64,000 bases of DNA from Pseudomonas sp. Irchel s3f7 (GCF_900187615.1 NZ_FYDO01000027.1:34229-98228); one strand, 5' to 3'. Counted from the first letter of the stretch, positions 50,469 to 59,398 are shown. Translations and numbers: made by a program. The notes: a model not told the origin generated them from the letters alone.

Positions 50469-51431
50469 TCAGGTATCCAGATTACCCGCCAGGAACTGTT
50501 TCAGTCGCTGGCGCATGATACTGCCCTCACTTCCCAGACAGCCAATCGATGATTCGGCCAGGCTAGACTGCGCCAGATCGGCCGCATCACCGGCCAACAG
50601 CAGCTGACAGTCGAGGCTCATGGCCAGGCGATTCAAATGCCTTGGCAAATCCGACGTCGGCGCGTGATTGGAAAAAAGCACCAACGCCTTAGGCTTGATT
50701 CGCTCGCAGATCAGCGTCAACTCATCGAGTGGCTGGCCGATCGCCAGAACCTGAATAGCCGAATCGACACTGCTCAGAAACAATGCGGTGATCAGTAACT
50801 CGAGTTCCCGACACTGGTCGAACAGCGCGCAGACAATCACTCGACGAGGTTGCAGGCTCCTTACCAGCAGCAAGCGCTGCAGCACGCGAGATCGGAGAAA
50901 GCCATCCAGGAACAGCCACTCACTGGCCTGGCCGAACGTGTCCTGGCGCAGCAGCAATTGTTTCCAAAGCGGGATCAGGATGTCCTGGAACACGACTGTC
51001 AGCGGATAACTGGAAAATATCTGCCCATAGACTTGCTCCAGATGAGCTTCGTCGAAAGCACTCACCGCCGCCTGAACCTGTTGCTGCCATTGTGTGTAAT
51101 CGGCCTGGACCAGGTCGCTCGGGATGAGGTGCGACAACGCTTTGAGGGGAGCTGTTTTTGCGAGGATCTTACCGATCTTGCTGACGGCAACGCCACGCTC
51201 GATCCACTCCAGAATACTGCGCACGCGCTCGATATCGGCCATCGAATACAACCGGTGCCCACTGTCGGTGCGGGTTGGCACAATCAGACCATATCGCCGC
51301 TCCCATGCTCGAAGCGTGACCGGGTTGACGCCGGTCAGACGTGCCACCTCGCGAATCGGGAACAGCTCTTCCTGTTCAAGAGAGGAGCCCTGCGGTACAC
51401 CTGAAGCCACATCAGTCAGTACAGGCATCAT
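50469..51431 (-). CDS. LitR/CarH-like MerR regulator without the B12 histidine
   Basis: A 320-residue regulator. The MerR helix-turn-helix is at residues 25-95 (FPIREVARLTGVNPVTLRAWERRYGLIVPTRTDSGHRLYSM). The remainder has the layout of a B12-binding light sensor (residues about 105-315), but the cobalamin motif D-x-H-x-x-G is degenerate: Asp205-Gln-Cys207-Arg-Glu-Leu210, with Cys in place of His. That is consistent with class II LitR proteins, which do not bind B12 and use a partner LOV protein. It is divergent from folM; CATGTAT occurs in front of each gene (51443-51449 and 51586-51592). Confidence 0.85.
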   Translation of the reverse strand: MMPVLTDVASGVPQGSSLEQEELFPIREVARLTGVNPVTLRAWERRYGLIVPTRTDSGHRLYSMADIERVRSILEWIERGVAVSKIGKILAKTAPLKALSHLIPSDLVQADYTQWQQQVQAAVSAFDEAHLEQVYGQIFSSYPLTVVFQDILIPLWKQLLLRQDTFGQASEWLFLDGFLRSRVLQRLLLVRSLQPRRVIVCALFDQCRELELLITALFLSSVDSAIQVLAIGQPLDELTLICERIKPKALVLFSNHAPTSDLPRHLNRLAMSLDCQLLLAGDAADLAQSSLAESSIGCLGSEGSIMRQRLKQFLAGNLDT

Positions 51432-51632
51432 TTAAAAACGTCCATGTATCGTCCGGATTTCATTCTAACCCCCGCCTCCGTAAAATTTCCGTAAAAACTC
51501 AATGCTGCGAATGAGTCGCAAACGTCACAGCTGTTGCGGGAGGCGGGAGAAGGTCGCCGCTAGCGAGAAGACTTCAGTTATGCTGCATGTATTTAGCCCG
51601 TGCATAGACCTACTGAAGCTGATCGCACATCC

Positions 51633-52331
51633 ATGAATAGTCCAATACTTGTTACCGGCACCAGCAAGCGCGTCGGCCTCCAACTTGCCACTACTCTGGC
51701 AGAGGCCGGCAATATCGTTATCTGCGTCAGCCGCTCCCGTCCTGTTGAGTCACTGCACCCAAATATGTTGCCATTCCAGGCGGACCTTGAACTCCAGAGC
51801 GATCGCGAAGCGTTGATTGCCTATATCAGGACCAACTTCGACAGCTTGCGTGCAGTGATCCACAACGCCTCTTTGTGGCTGGACGATGGCCTCGAAAACC
51901 TGAACACCATGTTCAAACTCCATGTCGAAGCGCCCTATCATTTGAATCTGGAGTTGGGGGCACATCTGCAACGACTGGAAAGATCCGACATTATCCATAT
52001 CTGCGATGAAACCTCGTCGCGAGGCAGCAAAAGCCATATTGGGTATGCCGCTACCAAATCGGCCCTGCAAAACATGGTGCTGTCGTTCGCAGAGAAATAC
52101 GCGCCCACGGTCAGGGTAAACGCCATCCTTCCCGGCTTGCTCATCCTCAAGGAAAACAGCACCGAGGAATACGTTCAACGAACCCTGAAGAAAGCCCTTC
52201 TCGAGTTTGAACCCGGCGCGCAACCGTTGATCGACGCCGTCATGTTTTTGCTCAATACCAACTACAGCACTGGAACCAGCGTCGTCATCAATGGCGGGCG
52301 CCACATCAAGAAAGGAATCGTCAATGATTGA
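51633..52331 (+). CDS. folM: dihydromonapterin reductase-like SDR
   Basis: A 232-residue SDR resembling FolM, which reduces dihydromonapterin (and dihydrofolate) with NADPH. The cofactor motif is VTGTSKRVGLQLATTLAEAG, with the arginine typical of NADPH-using pteridine reductases; the catalytic tyrosine/lysine are in HIGYAATKSALQNM. ATG 51633 (MNSPILVTG) is the conserved start; an in-frame GTG 33 bases upstream is not needed. It is divergent from the LitR-like gene, and folM genes are among light-regulated targets of LitR in pseudomonads. No folE or folX follows it. Confidence 0.86.
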   Translation: MNSPILVTGTSKRVGLQLATTLAEAGNIVICVSRSRPVESLHPNMLPFQADLELQSDREALIAYIRTNFDSLRAVIHNASLWLDDGLENLNTMFKLHVEAPYHLNLELGAHLQRLERSDIIHICDETSSRGSKSHIGYAATKSALQNMVLSFAEKYAPTVRVNAILPGLLILKENSTEEYVQRTLKKALLEFEPGAQPLIDAVMFLLNTNYSTGTSVVINGGRHIKKGIVND

Positions 52332-52454
52332 CTCGAAAATGCCTGCGTTATCTGATCAGCAAAACAGAAACGCAGCGGCTTGAAAAGCATGCCTCCATCC
52401 CTTTAATACACGCACCTTTCCACGACTTTGCCCATAGCGCGCAAGAGAAAACCC

Positions 52455-52751
52455 ATGACCGATCAACAACGCCTGGAACTCGAAGCCGCCGCCTTTCGCC
52501 GGCTGGTGGCCCATCTGGACAGCCGCAAGGATGTGCAGAACATCGACCTGATGAACCTTTCGGGTTTCTGCCGCAACTGCCTGTCCAAGTGGTACAAGGC
52601 CGCCGCCGACGAACGCCAGATCGAGGTCAGCCTCGATGACGCCCGTGAAGTGGTTTACGGCATGCCGTACGCCGAGTGGAAAGCCCAATATCAGCAAGAA
52701 GCCAGCGCCGAACAACAAGCGGCGTTCGCCAAAGGAAAACCCAATGAGTGA
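52455..52751 (+). CDS. DUF1244 family protein
   Basis: A 98-residue protein of the DUF1244 family, with the compact block LVAHLDSRKDVQNIDLMNLSGFCRNCLSKWYKAAADE and EVVYGMPYAEWKAQYQ. The FCRNC cysteines could bind metal. Function unknown. I start at ATG 52455 (MTDQQRLELEA). The stop codon overlaps the start of the HopJ-family gene, so the two are coupled. Confidence 0.87.
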   Translation: MTDQQRLELEAAAFRRLVAHLDSRKDVQNIDLMNLSGFCRNCLSKWYKAAADERQIEVSLDDAREVVYGMPYAEWKAQYQQEASAEQQAAFAKGKPNE

Positions 52752-53082
52752 TTTGAACACCCTGCGCGCCAGCCTCAAGACTGGCGAACATGCTTTCGCC
52801 GATACCCTGGCGTTCATTGCCGCCGGTTACGAGTACCAGCCTCAGTCCTTCAACAACGGCGGCGTAGAAAACGCAGCCGGGCAGAACGAAGGCTCTTGCA
52901 AGACTTTGGGTCTGGCACTGCTGGAAGGCTTGAGCGATGAAGAAGCGCTGCTGGCCTTCGGTGAACATTACCGCTCCGTGGTGGCGACACCAGAAGGCAG
53001 CGATCACGCCAACATCCGCGCATTGATTGCCCACGGTCTGGGCGGTGTGAAATTCACCCAACTGCCACTGACCCGCCGCTGA
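52744..53082 (+). CDS. HopJ-family protein
   Basis: A 112-residue protein of the HopJ type III effector family, named from a P. syringae effector but widespread in non-pathogens as a small cytosolic protein. Matching region: EYQPQSFNNGGVENAAGQNEGSCKTLGLALLEGLSDEEALLAFGEHYR, then FTQLPLTRR. ATG 52744 lies within the last codons of the DUF1244 gene (8-base overlap), so they form a coupled pair. There is no secretion signal that I can recognise, and an effector role should not be assumed. Confidence 0.86.
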   Translation: MSDLNTLRASLKTGEHAFADTLAFIAAGYEYQPQSFNNGGVENAAGQNEGSCKTLGLALLEGLSDEEALLAFGEHYRSVVATPEGSDHANIRALIAHGLGGVKFTQLPLTRR

Positions 53083-53090
53083 ATCAAATT

Positions 53091-53181
53091 GTAGGAGCGA
53101 GCCTGCTCGCGATAAGCCTGAGAACGCTGCGGGGTATCAGGCTCCCAGCGTTATCGTTCACGTCCATCGCTCGCTCCTACA
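53091..53181. repeat. REP doublet (GTAGGAGCGAGC class)
   Basis: GTAGGAGCGAGCCTGCTCGC and TCCATCGCTCGCTCCTACAG form an inverted pair about 50 nt apart, after the HopJ-family gene. Confidence 0.8.
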
Positions 53182-53312
53182 GGTTAGTGTTTCCAGTATG
53201 GAGCGCACATTCCGACTTTTAAGATTGACCCGGCAACTTTATTTCGTTTGCCCCGTACCACTGCTCACGGCTTAGATAAAAAGAAGTCCTCCTTCTTGCG
53301 AGCCGGTCCTCC

Positions 53313-54563
53313 ATGCACAGCGAAACCATCAGCCAGTCGATCAACATCGTTCACCCCGTCACGCTCAGCCACGGCAAAAACGCCGAGGTCTGGGACACCG
53401 ATGGCAAACGCTACATCGACTTTGTCGGCGGCATTGGCGTGCTCAACCTCGGTCACTGCCATCCTCGCATCGTCGAAGCCATTCGCGAGCAAGCCACAAG
53501 GCTGACCCACTACGCGTTCAACGCTGCGCCCCACATGCCCTACATCGAACTGATGGATCGCCTGAGCGCGTTCATCCCGGTGGATTACCCGGTCAGTGGA
53601 ATGCTCACCAACAGCGGCGCGGAAGCGGCGGAAAACGCCCTGAAAATCGTTCGTGGCGCCACCGGACGCAGCGCCGTGATCGCCTTCGACGGCGCGTTCC
53701 ACGGCCGCACGCTGGCCACGCTCAATCTCAACGGCAAGGTCGCACCCTACAAACAGAAAGTCGGCGTGCTGCCGGGGCCGGTCTTTCATCTGCCGTATCC
53801 CAGCAAGGACAATGGCGTGACCTGTGCTGATGCTCTCAAGGCCATGGAGCGTTTGTTCAGTGTTGAAATCGATGTCGATGACGTTGCCTGTTTCATCGTT
53901 GAACCGGTGCAAGGTGAAGCCGGGTTTCTCACCATGGACGTCGAGTTCGCCCAGAAGTTACGCACGTTCTGCAACGACAAAGGCATCGTGCTGATCGCCG
54001 ATGAAATCCAGTCCGGATTCGGCCGCACCGGCCAGCGTTTCGCGTTCTCACGACTGGGCATCGAGCCAGACCTTATCCTGCTGGGTAAAAGCATCGCCGG
54101 TGGCGTGCCGCTGGGCGCGGTGGTCGGGCGCAAGTCGCTGCTCGACAACTTGCCCAAGGGCGGGCTTGGCGGCACCTTCTCCGGCAATCCCATCGCCTGC
54201 GCAGCCGCACTGGCGACGCTGGATGAAATGAGCGATGCCAACCTGCACGCTTGGCGTGCGCAGCAGGAAGAGGCCATCGTCGGTCACTACGAAAGCTGGT
54301 GCGCGAACAAGTTAACGCCGTATCTGGGGCGCCTGACAGGTTTTGGTGCCATGCGCGGCATCGAACTGATCAACGCCGACGGCTCGCCCGCTTCAGCACA
54401 ATTGACCCAACTGCTGGCCCTGGCCCGAGATGCGGGTCTGCTGCTGATGCCCAGCGGAAAATCGCGCCACATCATTCGCCTGCTGGCGCCGCTGACCATC
54501 GAAGCGAAAGTGCTGGAGGAAGGCTTGGACATTCTCGAAGAGTGCCTCGCCAAACTGTCCTGA
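53313..54563 (+). CDS. class III aminotransferase (4-aminobutyrate/2-aminoadipate type)
   Basis: A 416-residue fold-type I PLP enzyme of the acetylornithine/GABA aminotransferase class. The PLP lysine is in LLGKSIAGGVPLGAV; other family blocks are VGGIGVLNLGHCHPRIVEA, NSGAEAAENALKIVRGATGR, FHGRTLATLNLNGK and VLIADEIQSGFGRTGQ. It resembles GabT, and also the P. putida enzyme of the same length used for 2-aminoadipate in D-lysine breakdown. No gabD or lysine-pathway gene is adjacent, so the substrate remains open. Confidence 0.86.
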   Translation: MHSETISQSINIVHPVTLSHGKNAEVWDTDGKRYIDFVGGIGVLNLGHCHPRIVEAIREQATRLTHYAFNAAPHMPYIELMDRLSAFIPVDYPVSGMLTNSGAEAAENALKIVRGATGRSAVIAFDGAFHGRTLATLNLNGKVAPYKQKVGVLPGPVFHLPYPSKDNGVTCADALKAMERLFSVEIDVDDVACFIVEPVQGEAGFLTMDVEFAQKLRTFCNDKGIVLIADEIQSGFGRTGQRFAFSRLGIEPDLILLGKSIAGGVPLGAVVGRKSLLDNLPKGGLGGTFSGNPIACAAALATLDEMSDANLHAWRAQQEEAIVGHYESWCANKLTPYLGRLTGFGAMRGIELINADGSPASAQLTQLLALARDAGLLLMPSGKSRHIIRLLAPLTIEAKVLEEGLDILEECLAKLS

Positions 54564-54572
54564 ACCCAATCC

Positions 54573-54661
54573 CGTAGGAGCCGGCTTGCTGGCGATAGCG
54601 GTGTGCCAGGCACCGTCGATACTGGCAGATGTACCGCTATCGCCAGCAAGCCGGCTCCTAC
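54573..54661. repeat. REP doublet (GTAGGAGCCGGCTTGC class)
   Basis: CGTAGGAGCCGGCTTGCTGG and CCAGCAAGCCGGCTCCTA form a pair extended by CGATAGCGGT/ACCGCTATCG, with about 30 nt between. The GTAGGAGCCGGCTTGC class also occurs at 58012-58078 and 59308-59385. Confidence 0.85.
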
Positions 54662-54681
54662 AGATTTGTTTTTTTGCCCAT

Positions 54682-54709
54682 GAAAAAACCGGCCGAAGCC
54701 GGTTTTTTC
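54682..54709. terminator. bidirectional terminator between aminotransferase and trxB
   Basis: GAAAAAACCGGC/GCCGGTTTTTTC with loop CGAA. It separates two convergent genes. Confidence 0.9.
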
Positions 54710-54727
54710 ATTTCAACGAAGGCAGAA

Positions 54728-55684
54728 TCAAGCGTTCTGCAGGTCGTCGAGGTAACGCTCGGCGTCCAGTGCGGCCATGCAGCCCGCGCCGGCCGAGGTG
54801 ATCGCCTGACGGTACACGTGGTCAGCCACGTCACCGGCGGCGAAGATGCCTTCCAGGTTGGTCGCCGTGGCGTTGCCTTCACGACCGCCCTGCACCACCA
54901 GATAACCGTCTTTCAAGGTCAACTGGCCTTCGAACAACGAGGTGTTCGGGGTGTGGCCGATGGCGATGAACACGCCGTCGACAGTCACTTCGTCGAAGCT
55001 GCTGTCGTTGTTCTTCAGGCGGGCACCGGTCACGCCCATGTTGTCGCCCAGGACTTCGTCCAGGGTCGCGTTCAGTTTCAACTCGATCTTGCCTTCGGCC
55101 ACACGGGCGTTCAGCTTGTCGATCAGGATCTTCTCGGCGCGGAAAGTTTCGCGACGGTGGATCAGGGTCACTTTGCTGGCGATGTTGGCCAGGTACAGGG
55201 CTTCTTCAACAGCGGTGTTGCCGCCGCCGACCACAGCCACAGGCTTGTTGCGATAGAAGAAACCGTCGCAAGTCGCGCAGGCCGAAACGCCTTTGCCCAT
55301 GAACGCCTCTTCGGACGGCAGGCCCAGGTAACGAGCGCTGGCGCCGGTGGCGATGATCAGGGCATCGCAGGTGTAAGTCGCGCTGTCGCCGGTCAGGGTG
55401 TACGGCTTGGCAGCGAAGTCCACGGCGTTGATGTGATCGAAAACGATCTCGGTTTCAAAACGCTCGGCGTGCTCTTTCATGCGTTCCATCAGCGCCGGGC
55501 CGGTCAGGCCGTGGACGTCGCCCGGCCAGTTGTCGACTTCAGTGGTGGTGGTCAGTTGACCACCGGCCTGCATGCCGGTGATCAGCAGCGGCTTGAGGTT
55601 GGCACGGGCGGCATACACCGCGGCGCTGTAACCGGCAGGGCCGGAACCGAGAATAATCACTCGCGAATGACGGACTTCAGACAT
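54728..55684 (-). CDS. trxB: thioredoxin reductase
   Basis: A 318-residue NADPH-dependent flavoenzyme that reduces thioredoxin. The FAD motif is GSGPAGYSAAVYAARA near residue 13, the redox-active pair is Cys136/Cys139 (ACATCDGFF), the NADPH motif is GGGNTAVEEALYLA, and the C-terminal FAD motif is GIFAAGDVADHVYRQAITSAGAG. ATG 55684 (MSEVRHSR) is the family start; the longer open frame upstream lacks support. The gene is monocistronic and divergent from cysZ across 314 bp. Confidence 0.95.
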   Translation of the reverse strand: MSEVRHSRVIILGSGPAGYSAAVYAARANLKPLLITGMQAGGQLTTTTEVDNWPGDVHGLTGPALMERMKEHAERFETEIVFDHINAVDFAAKPYTLTGDSATYTCDALIIATGASARYLGLPSEEAFMGKGVSACATCDGFFYRNKPVAVVGGGNTAVEEALYLANIASKVTLIHRRETFRAEKILIDKLNARVAEGKIELKLNATLDEVLGDNMGVTGARLKNNDSSFDEVTVDGVFIAIGHTPNTSLFEGQLTLKDGYLVVQGGREGNATATNLEGIFAAGDVADHVYRQAITSAGAGCMAALDAERYLDDLQNA

Positions 55685-55998
55685 GACCTGCTCCTGTTGA
55701 CCGGCCCGAAACACCTGGCGCGGAACGCCGGATTGCCGGCGGGAATAAAAAAGAACGGTTGAAGCGCTTGGGGAAGGCTTGAACACGACCGTCCTGTAAA
55801 AAGATTGGGTGCAGCGTATCGAGGGGGCGAAGATTAAGGAAATACGGTTTAACAATCCAGCTCATAGGTGGTCTCTATCCCATTCCCGTGACTATATAGA
55901 CGTCTTTGTTACAGTGAATGTCGATACCGCTGCCGCGCTTTCGCCCGTCAGGCAAAGTCGGTAAGGTCGGCGCGTTTTCCCTTTGCTCGGAGCACGTT
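55685..55998. other. trxB-cysZ divergent region
   Basis: A 314-base region without a supported gene. It must hold promoters for trxB (minus) and cysZ (plus); near cysZ is GACTATATAGACG, a small A/T-rich stretch suitable for a -10 element. I see no clear regulator site or terminator. Confidence 0.5.
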
Positions 55999-56751
55999 AT
56001 GCCCGCCCCTGTTCTGTCCGGCCCGCAATACCTGCGTGAAGGCCTCAAGCTGGTGTTGAGCCCCAGTCTGCGATTGTTTGTACTGTTGCCACTGGCGATC
56101 AACCTGGTGCTGTTCGTCGGATTGATCTATCTGGCCAGCCACCAGTTCAGTCTGTGGGTCGATACGCTGATGCCATCGCTGCCCGACTGGCTGAGTTTTC
56201 TCAGCTACATCCTCTGGCCGATTTTCGTGGTGCTGGTGGTGTTCATGGTGTTCTTTACCTTCACCATGCTCGCCAACGTCATCGCCGCGCCGTTCAACGG
56301 TTTTCTCGCGGAGAAAGTCGAAGTGGTGGTACGCGGCACCGACGACTTCCCGGCCTTCAGCTGGGGCGAGCTCATCGCGATGATCCCGCGCACGCTGGTC
56401 CGGGAAATGCGCAAGCTCGGCTACTTTCTGCCGCGGGCGATCGGGCTGTTCATTCTGTCCTTCATCCCGGTGGTGAACATCATCGCCGCGCCGCTGTGGC
56501 TGTTGTTCGGCGTGTGGATGATGGCGATCCAGTACATCGACTACCCGGCGGACAACCACAAGCTCGGCTGGAACGAGATGCTCGCCTGGCTGCGCGAGAA
56601 GCGCTGGCAGAGCATGAGTTTCGGCGGCAGCGTTTATCTGGTGCTGCTGATTCCGGTGGTCAACATCCTGATGATGCCGGCAGCCGTGGCCGGGGCGACG
56701 TTGTTCTGGGTGCGCGAGCGCGGTGCCGAGAATCTGGTGACACAACGCTGA
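55999..56751 (+). CDS. cysZ: sulfate transporter CysZ
   Basis: A 250-residue integral membrane protein with four main transmembrane helices and two re-entrant ones, matching CysZ, a sulfate transporter used for cysteine synthesis. Typical blocks are LSGPQYLREGLKLVLSPSLR, FTMLANVIAAPFNGFLAEKVE, RTLVREMRKLGYFLPRAI and YIDYPADNHKLGWNEM. ATG 55999 (MPAPVLSGP) has GGAG in front. It is divergent from trxB and followed by the glycosyltransferase gene on the same strand. Confidence 0.93.
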   Translation: MPAPVLSGPQYLREGLKLVLSPSLRLFVLLPLAINLVLFVGLIYLASHQFSLWVDTLMPSLPDWLSFLSYILWPIFVVLVVFMVFFTFTMLANVIAAPFNGFLAEKVEVVVRGTDDFPAFSWGELIAMIPRTLVREMRKLGYFLPRAIGLFILSFIPVVNIIAAPLWLLFGVWMMAIQYIDYPADNHKLGWNEMLAWLREKRWQSMSFGGSVYLVLLIPVVNILMMPAAVAGATLFWVRERGAENLVTQR

Positions 56752-56815
56752 GTCGTTCACAAATCCATCATCCCACCGTCACAACGACGACATGGCCCCA
56801 GTCGACACTGGGGTC

Positions 56816-57991
56816 ATGACGACAGCTCTGCATATCACCCTGATCACCGAAACCTTCCCCCCGGAAATCAACGGCGTGGCCAACACCCTGGGCCGCTTGT
56901 GCGACGGTTTGCGCGCGCGCGGGCATCAGGTGGAATTGGTGCGGCCGCGTCAGGGTTGCGATCAGCAACTGAACAGCGACGATGCGTTGATGCTGTGCCG
57001 GGGCTGGCCGCTCCCAGGTTATCCGGGTTTGCAATGGGGTCAGTCGTCGATGCACAAGCTGTTGCGACGCTGGAAGCGCCATCGCCCCGACGTGCTGTAC
57101 ATCGCCACCGAAGGGCCGTTGGGCCTGTCGGCGTTGCGTGCAGCACGGCGCCTGGGGATTTCGGTGGTCAGCGGGTTTCACACCAATTTTCAGCAATACT
57201 CCAGTCAGTACGGGCTCGGTCTGCTGACGCGGCTGCTGACCCACTACCTGCGCTGGTTCCATAACCGCTCGACCATGACTCTGGTGCCCAGCGTCAGCCA
57301 GCGCATGGAACTGGAGCGACGAAATTTCGAACGCCTGGCGCTGCTGTCTCGAGGGGTCGACAGCCAGTTGTTTCACCCGACCAAACGCTTGAGCGCCCTG
57401 CGTGAACAATGGGGATTGGCTGAGGAAGACATTGCGGTCATCCACGTCGGGCGCCTGGCCCCGGAAAAGAATCTTGGTCTGCTCAAGCGTGCCTTCGATA
57501 ACCTCATGGCGACTTATCCACAGCGCAATCTGAAATTGATCGTGGTCGGTGACGGCCCGCAGCGTCAGGCGCTGGAAAAGGAAATGCCCGAGGCGATTTT
57601 CTGTGGCGCACAACGCGGTGAAGCCCTGGCCTGTCACTACGCTTGCGGGGATGTGTTTCTGTTTCCGAGCCTGACCGAAACCTTTGGCAATGTGGTGCTG
57701 GAGGCGCTTGCTTCGGGGCTTGGCGTGGTCGCTTACGATCAAGCGGCGGCGGCTCAGCATATTCGTCACGGTTACAACGGCGTGCTGGCGATGCCAGGAG
57801 ATGAAGAGGCGTTTTGCGATGCCGCGGCGTGGCTGCTGGAAGACCGGGAAACCTTGCGTTGCGTGCGGCTCAATGCGCGCCAGCATGCCAGCCGCCAGGG
57901 TTGGGCGACGATTATCGAGCAGTTTGAGGGGCAGTTGCGCGGGGCTTGTGCCGGGGAGATGGTGGTGCCGGATGTACCAACTATTCCTTAA
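56816..57991 (+). CDS. GT4-family glycosyltransferase
   Basis: A 391-residue GT-B glycosyltransferase of family 4. The N-terminal domain begins ITLITETFPPEINGVANTLGRL; the C-terminal donor domain has VIHVGRLAPEKNLGLL, LIVVGDGPQRQAL, and the E-x7-E motif FPSLTETFGNVVLEALASG. It resembles GDP-mannose-dependent alpha-mannosyltransferases and MgtA-type enzymes that glycosylate lipids. ATG 56816 is used, since an upstream ATG at 56792 lacks a ribosome site. It follows cysZ by 64 nt. Acceptor unknown. Confidence 0.86.
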   Translation: MTTALHITLITETFPPEINGVANTLGRLCDGLRARGHQVELVRPRQGCDQQLNSDDALMLCRGWPLPGYPGLQWGQSSMHKLLRRWKRHRPDVLYIATEGPLGLSALRAARRLGISVVSGFHTNFQQYSSQYGLGLLTRLLTHYLRWFHNRSTMTLVPSVSQRMELERRNFERLALLSRGVDSQLFHPTKRLSALREQWGLAEEDIAVIHVGRLAPEKNLGLLKRAFDNLMATYPQRNLKLIVVGDGPQRQALEKEMPEAIFCGAQRGEALACHYACGDVFLFPSLTETFGNVVLEALASGLGVVAYDQAAAAQHIRHGYNGVLAMPGDEEAFCDAAAWLLEDRETLRCVRLNARQHASRQGWATIIEQFEGQLRGACAGEMVVPDVPTIP

Positions 57992-58011
57992 TTTTTTGTG
58001 ATTTTGAGATC

Positions 58012-58078
58012 GCCATCGCCAGCAAGCCGGCTCCTACAGATTCTGAGAAGTTGTAGGAGCCGGCTTGCTGGCGATGGC
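58012..58078. repeat. REP doublet with perfect 27-nt arms
   Basis: GCCATCGCCAGCAAGCCGGC at 58012 and its exact complement ending at 58078 form 27-nt perfect arms around a 13-nt spacer, the tightest REP hairpin in the window. It may also act as a terminator for the glycosyltransferase gene. Confidence 0.85.
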
Positions 58079-58095
58079 GTCAATGCAGACGCCGC

Positions 58096-59199
58096 TTAAA
58101 CCAGCGTCATCAACGCCTCACGGCTGAACGGCAGGATGTCTTCTTCACGACCATCCCGCACTTTCTGCGCCCAGTCCGGATCCACCAGCAACGCACGGCC
58201 GACCGCTACCAGGTCGAACTCCTCGTTGTTCAGGCGCTCCAGCAGTTTTTCCAGGCTGGCCGGTTGCGCGACCTTGTCGGTGTTGACCATGAATTGCAGG
58301 AACTCGCCATCCAGGCCGACGCTGCCCACGGTGATGGTCGGTTTGCCGGTGAGTTGGCGCGTCCAGCCAGCCAGGTTCAGTTCGGAACCGTCGAATTCCG
58401 GCTCCCAGAAGCGACGAGTCGAGCAGTGGAAAATATCCACGCCGGCATCCGATAGCGGCTTGAGGAAATCACCCAGGGCTTCCGGTGTTTGTACCAGGCG
58501 CGCGGTGTAATCCTGCTGCTTCCACTGGGAGAAACGGAAGATGATCGGGAAGCCTTCGCCGACCGCTGCCCGCACAGCCTGAATCAACTCGATGGCGAAG
58601 CGCGAACGGTTGGCCAGGCTGCCGCCGTACTCGTCGGTACGCTGGTTGCTGCCTTCCCAGAAGAACTGATCGACCAGATAACCGTGGGCACCGTGGATTT
58701 CCACCCCGTCCATGCCGATGCTCTGGGCATCCTTGGCCGCTTGGGCGAACGCGGCAATCACGTCCTGGATATCCTGCTTGGTCATGCCGTGCACCACGAC
58801 CTGACCGTCCTTCACTTTTTCCGACGGCCCGTAACCCGGCACGCTGGCGTCCGGCTCGGTACCGATACGGCGCACGCTGCCCACGTGCCACAGTTGCGGA
58901 ACGATCTTGCCGCCTTCGGCGTGAACCGCGTCGACGACTTTTTTCCAGCCAGCCAGTGCGGCTTCACCGTAGAAATGCGGAACGTTCGGGTAACCGTTGG
59001 AAGCCTGGTGACCGACGGTCGTGCCTTCGGTGATGATCAGGCCGACACCTGCCGCGGCGCGACGACGGTAGTATTCGATCACTTTCGAATTAGGCACGCC
59101 ACCCGGGGAAAAGGAACGGGTCATCGGCGCCATGACGACGCGGGTCGGCAGTTCGAGGGTGCCGAGGTGGAACGGTTTGAACAGGGCTTTGACAGGCAT
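58096..59199 (-). CDS. NADH:flavin oxidoreductase (Old Yellow Enzyme family)
   Basis: A 367-residue FMN enzyme of the Old Yellow Enzyme family that reduces activated C=C bonds with NAD(P)H. Characteristic blocks are RVVMAPMTRSFSPGGVPN, GLIITEGTTVGHQASNGYP, QLWHVGSV, GVEIHGAHGYLVDQFFWEGSNQRTDEYGGSLANRSRF with the substrate-binding His/His region, and VAVGRALLVDPDW. ATG 59199 (MPVKALFKPF) has GGAG in front; an in-frame GTG four codons upstream is less likely. It stands alone between two REP repeats. Confidence 0.92.
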   Translation of the reverse strand: MPVKALFKPFHLGTLELPTRVVMAPMTRSFSPGGVPNSKVIEYYRRRAAAGVGLIITEGTTVGHQASNGYPNVPHFYGEAALAGWKKVVDAVHAEGGKIVPQLWHVGSVRRIGTEPDASVPGYGPSEKVKDGQVVVHGMTKQDIQDVIAAFAQAAKDAQSIGMDGVEIHGAHGYLVDQFFWEGSNQRTDEYGGSLANRSRFAIELIQAVRAAVGEGFPIIFRFSQWKQQDYTARLVQTPEALGDFLKPLSDAGVDIFHCSTRRFWEPEFDGSELNLAGWTRQLTGKPTITVGSVGLDGEFLQFMVNTDKVAQPASLEKLLERLNNEEFDLVAVGRALLVDPDWAQKVRDGREEDILPFSREALMTLV

Positions 59200-59307
59200 G
59201 GGACGCTCCACGGAAGAATGACTTTATGACGACTATAATATGGAGAGTCCGCCGCGTTGAACAGCACTATTGATTGCAGTGATTTAGCACTAAAAGATCG
59301 TCAATAA

Positions 59308-59385
59308 CGTAGGAGCCGGCTTGCTGGCGAATCAGACGACGCGGTGTGTCAGGGACACCGCATTCGCTGGCAAGCCAGCTCCTAC
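59308..59385. repeat. REP doublet upstream of the OYE gene
   Basis: CGTAGGAGCCGGCTTGCTGG and CTGGCAAGCCAGCTCCTACA form an inverted pair with inner GCGGTGTGTC/GGGACACCGC. Same class as 54573-54661. Confidence 0.8.
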
Positions 59386-59398
59386 AGGGGGGGAGATA

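Noticed and set aside
52324..52381. small frame after folM, possible folE remnant
   Set aside because: The short peptide (MIDSKMPALSDQQ) has no similarity to FolE or FolX that I can recognise.
52744..53082. HopJ-family gene as a virulence effector
   Set aside because: The family is widespread in non-pathogens, no type III secretion genes are in the window, and no secretion signal was recognised.
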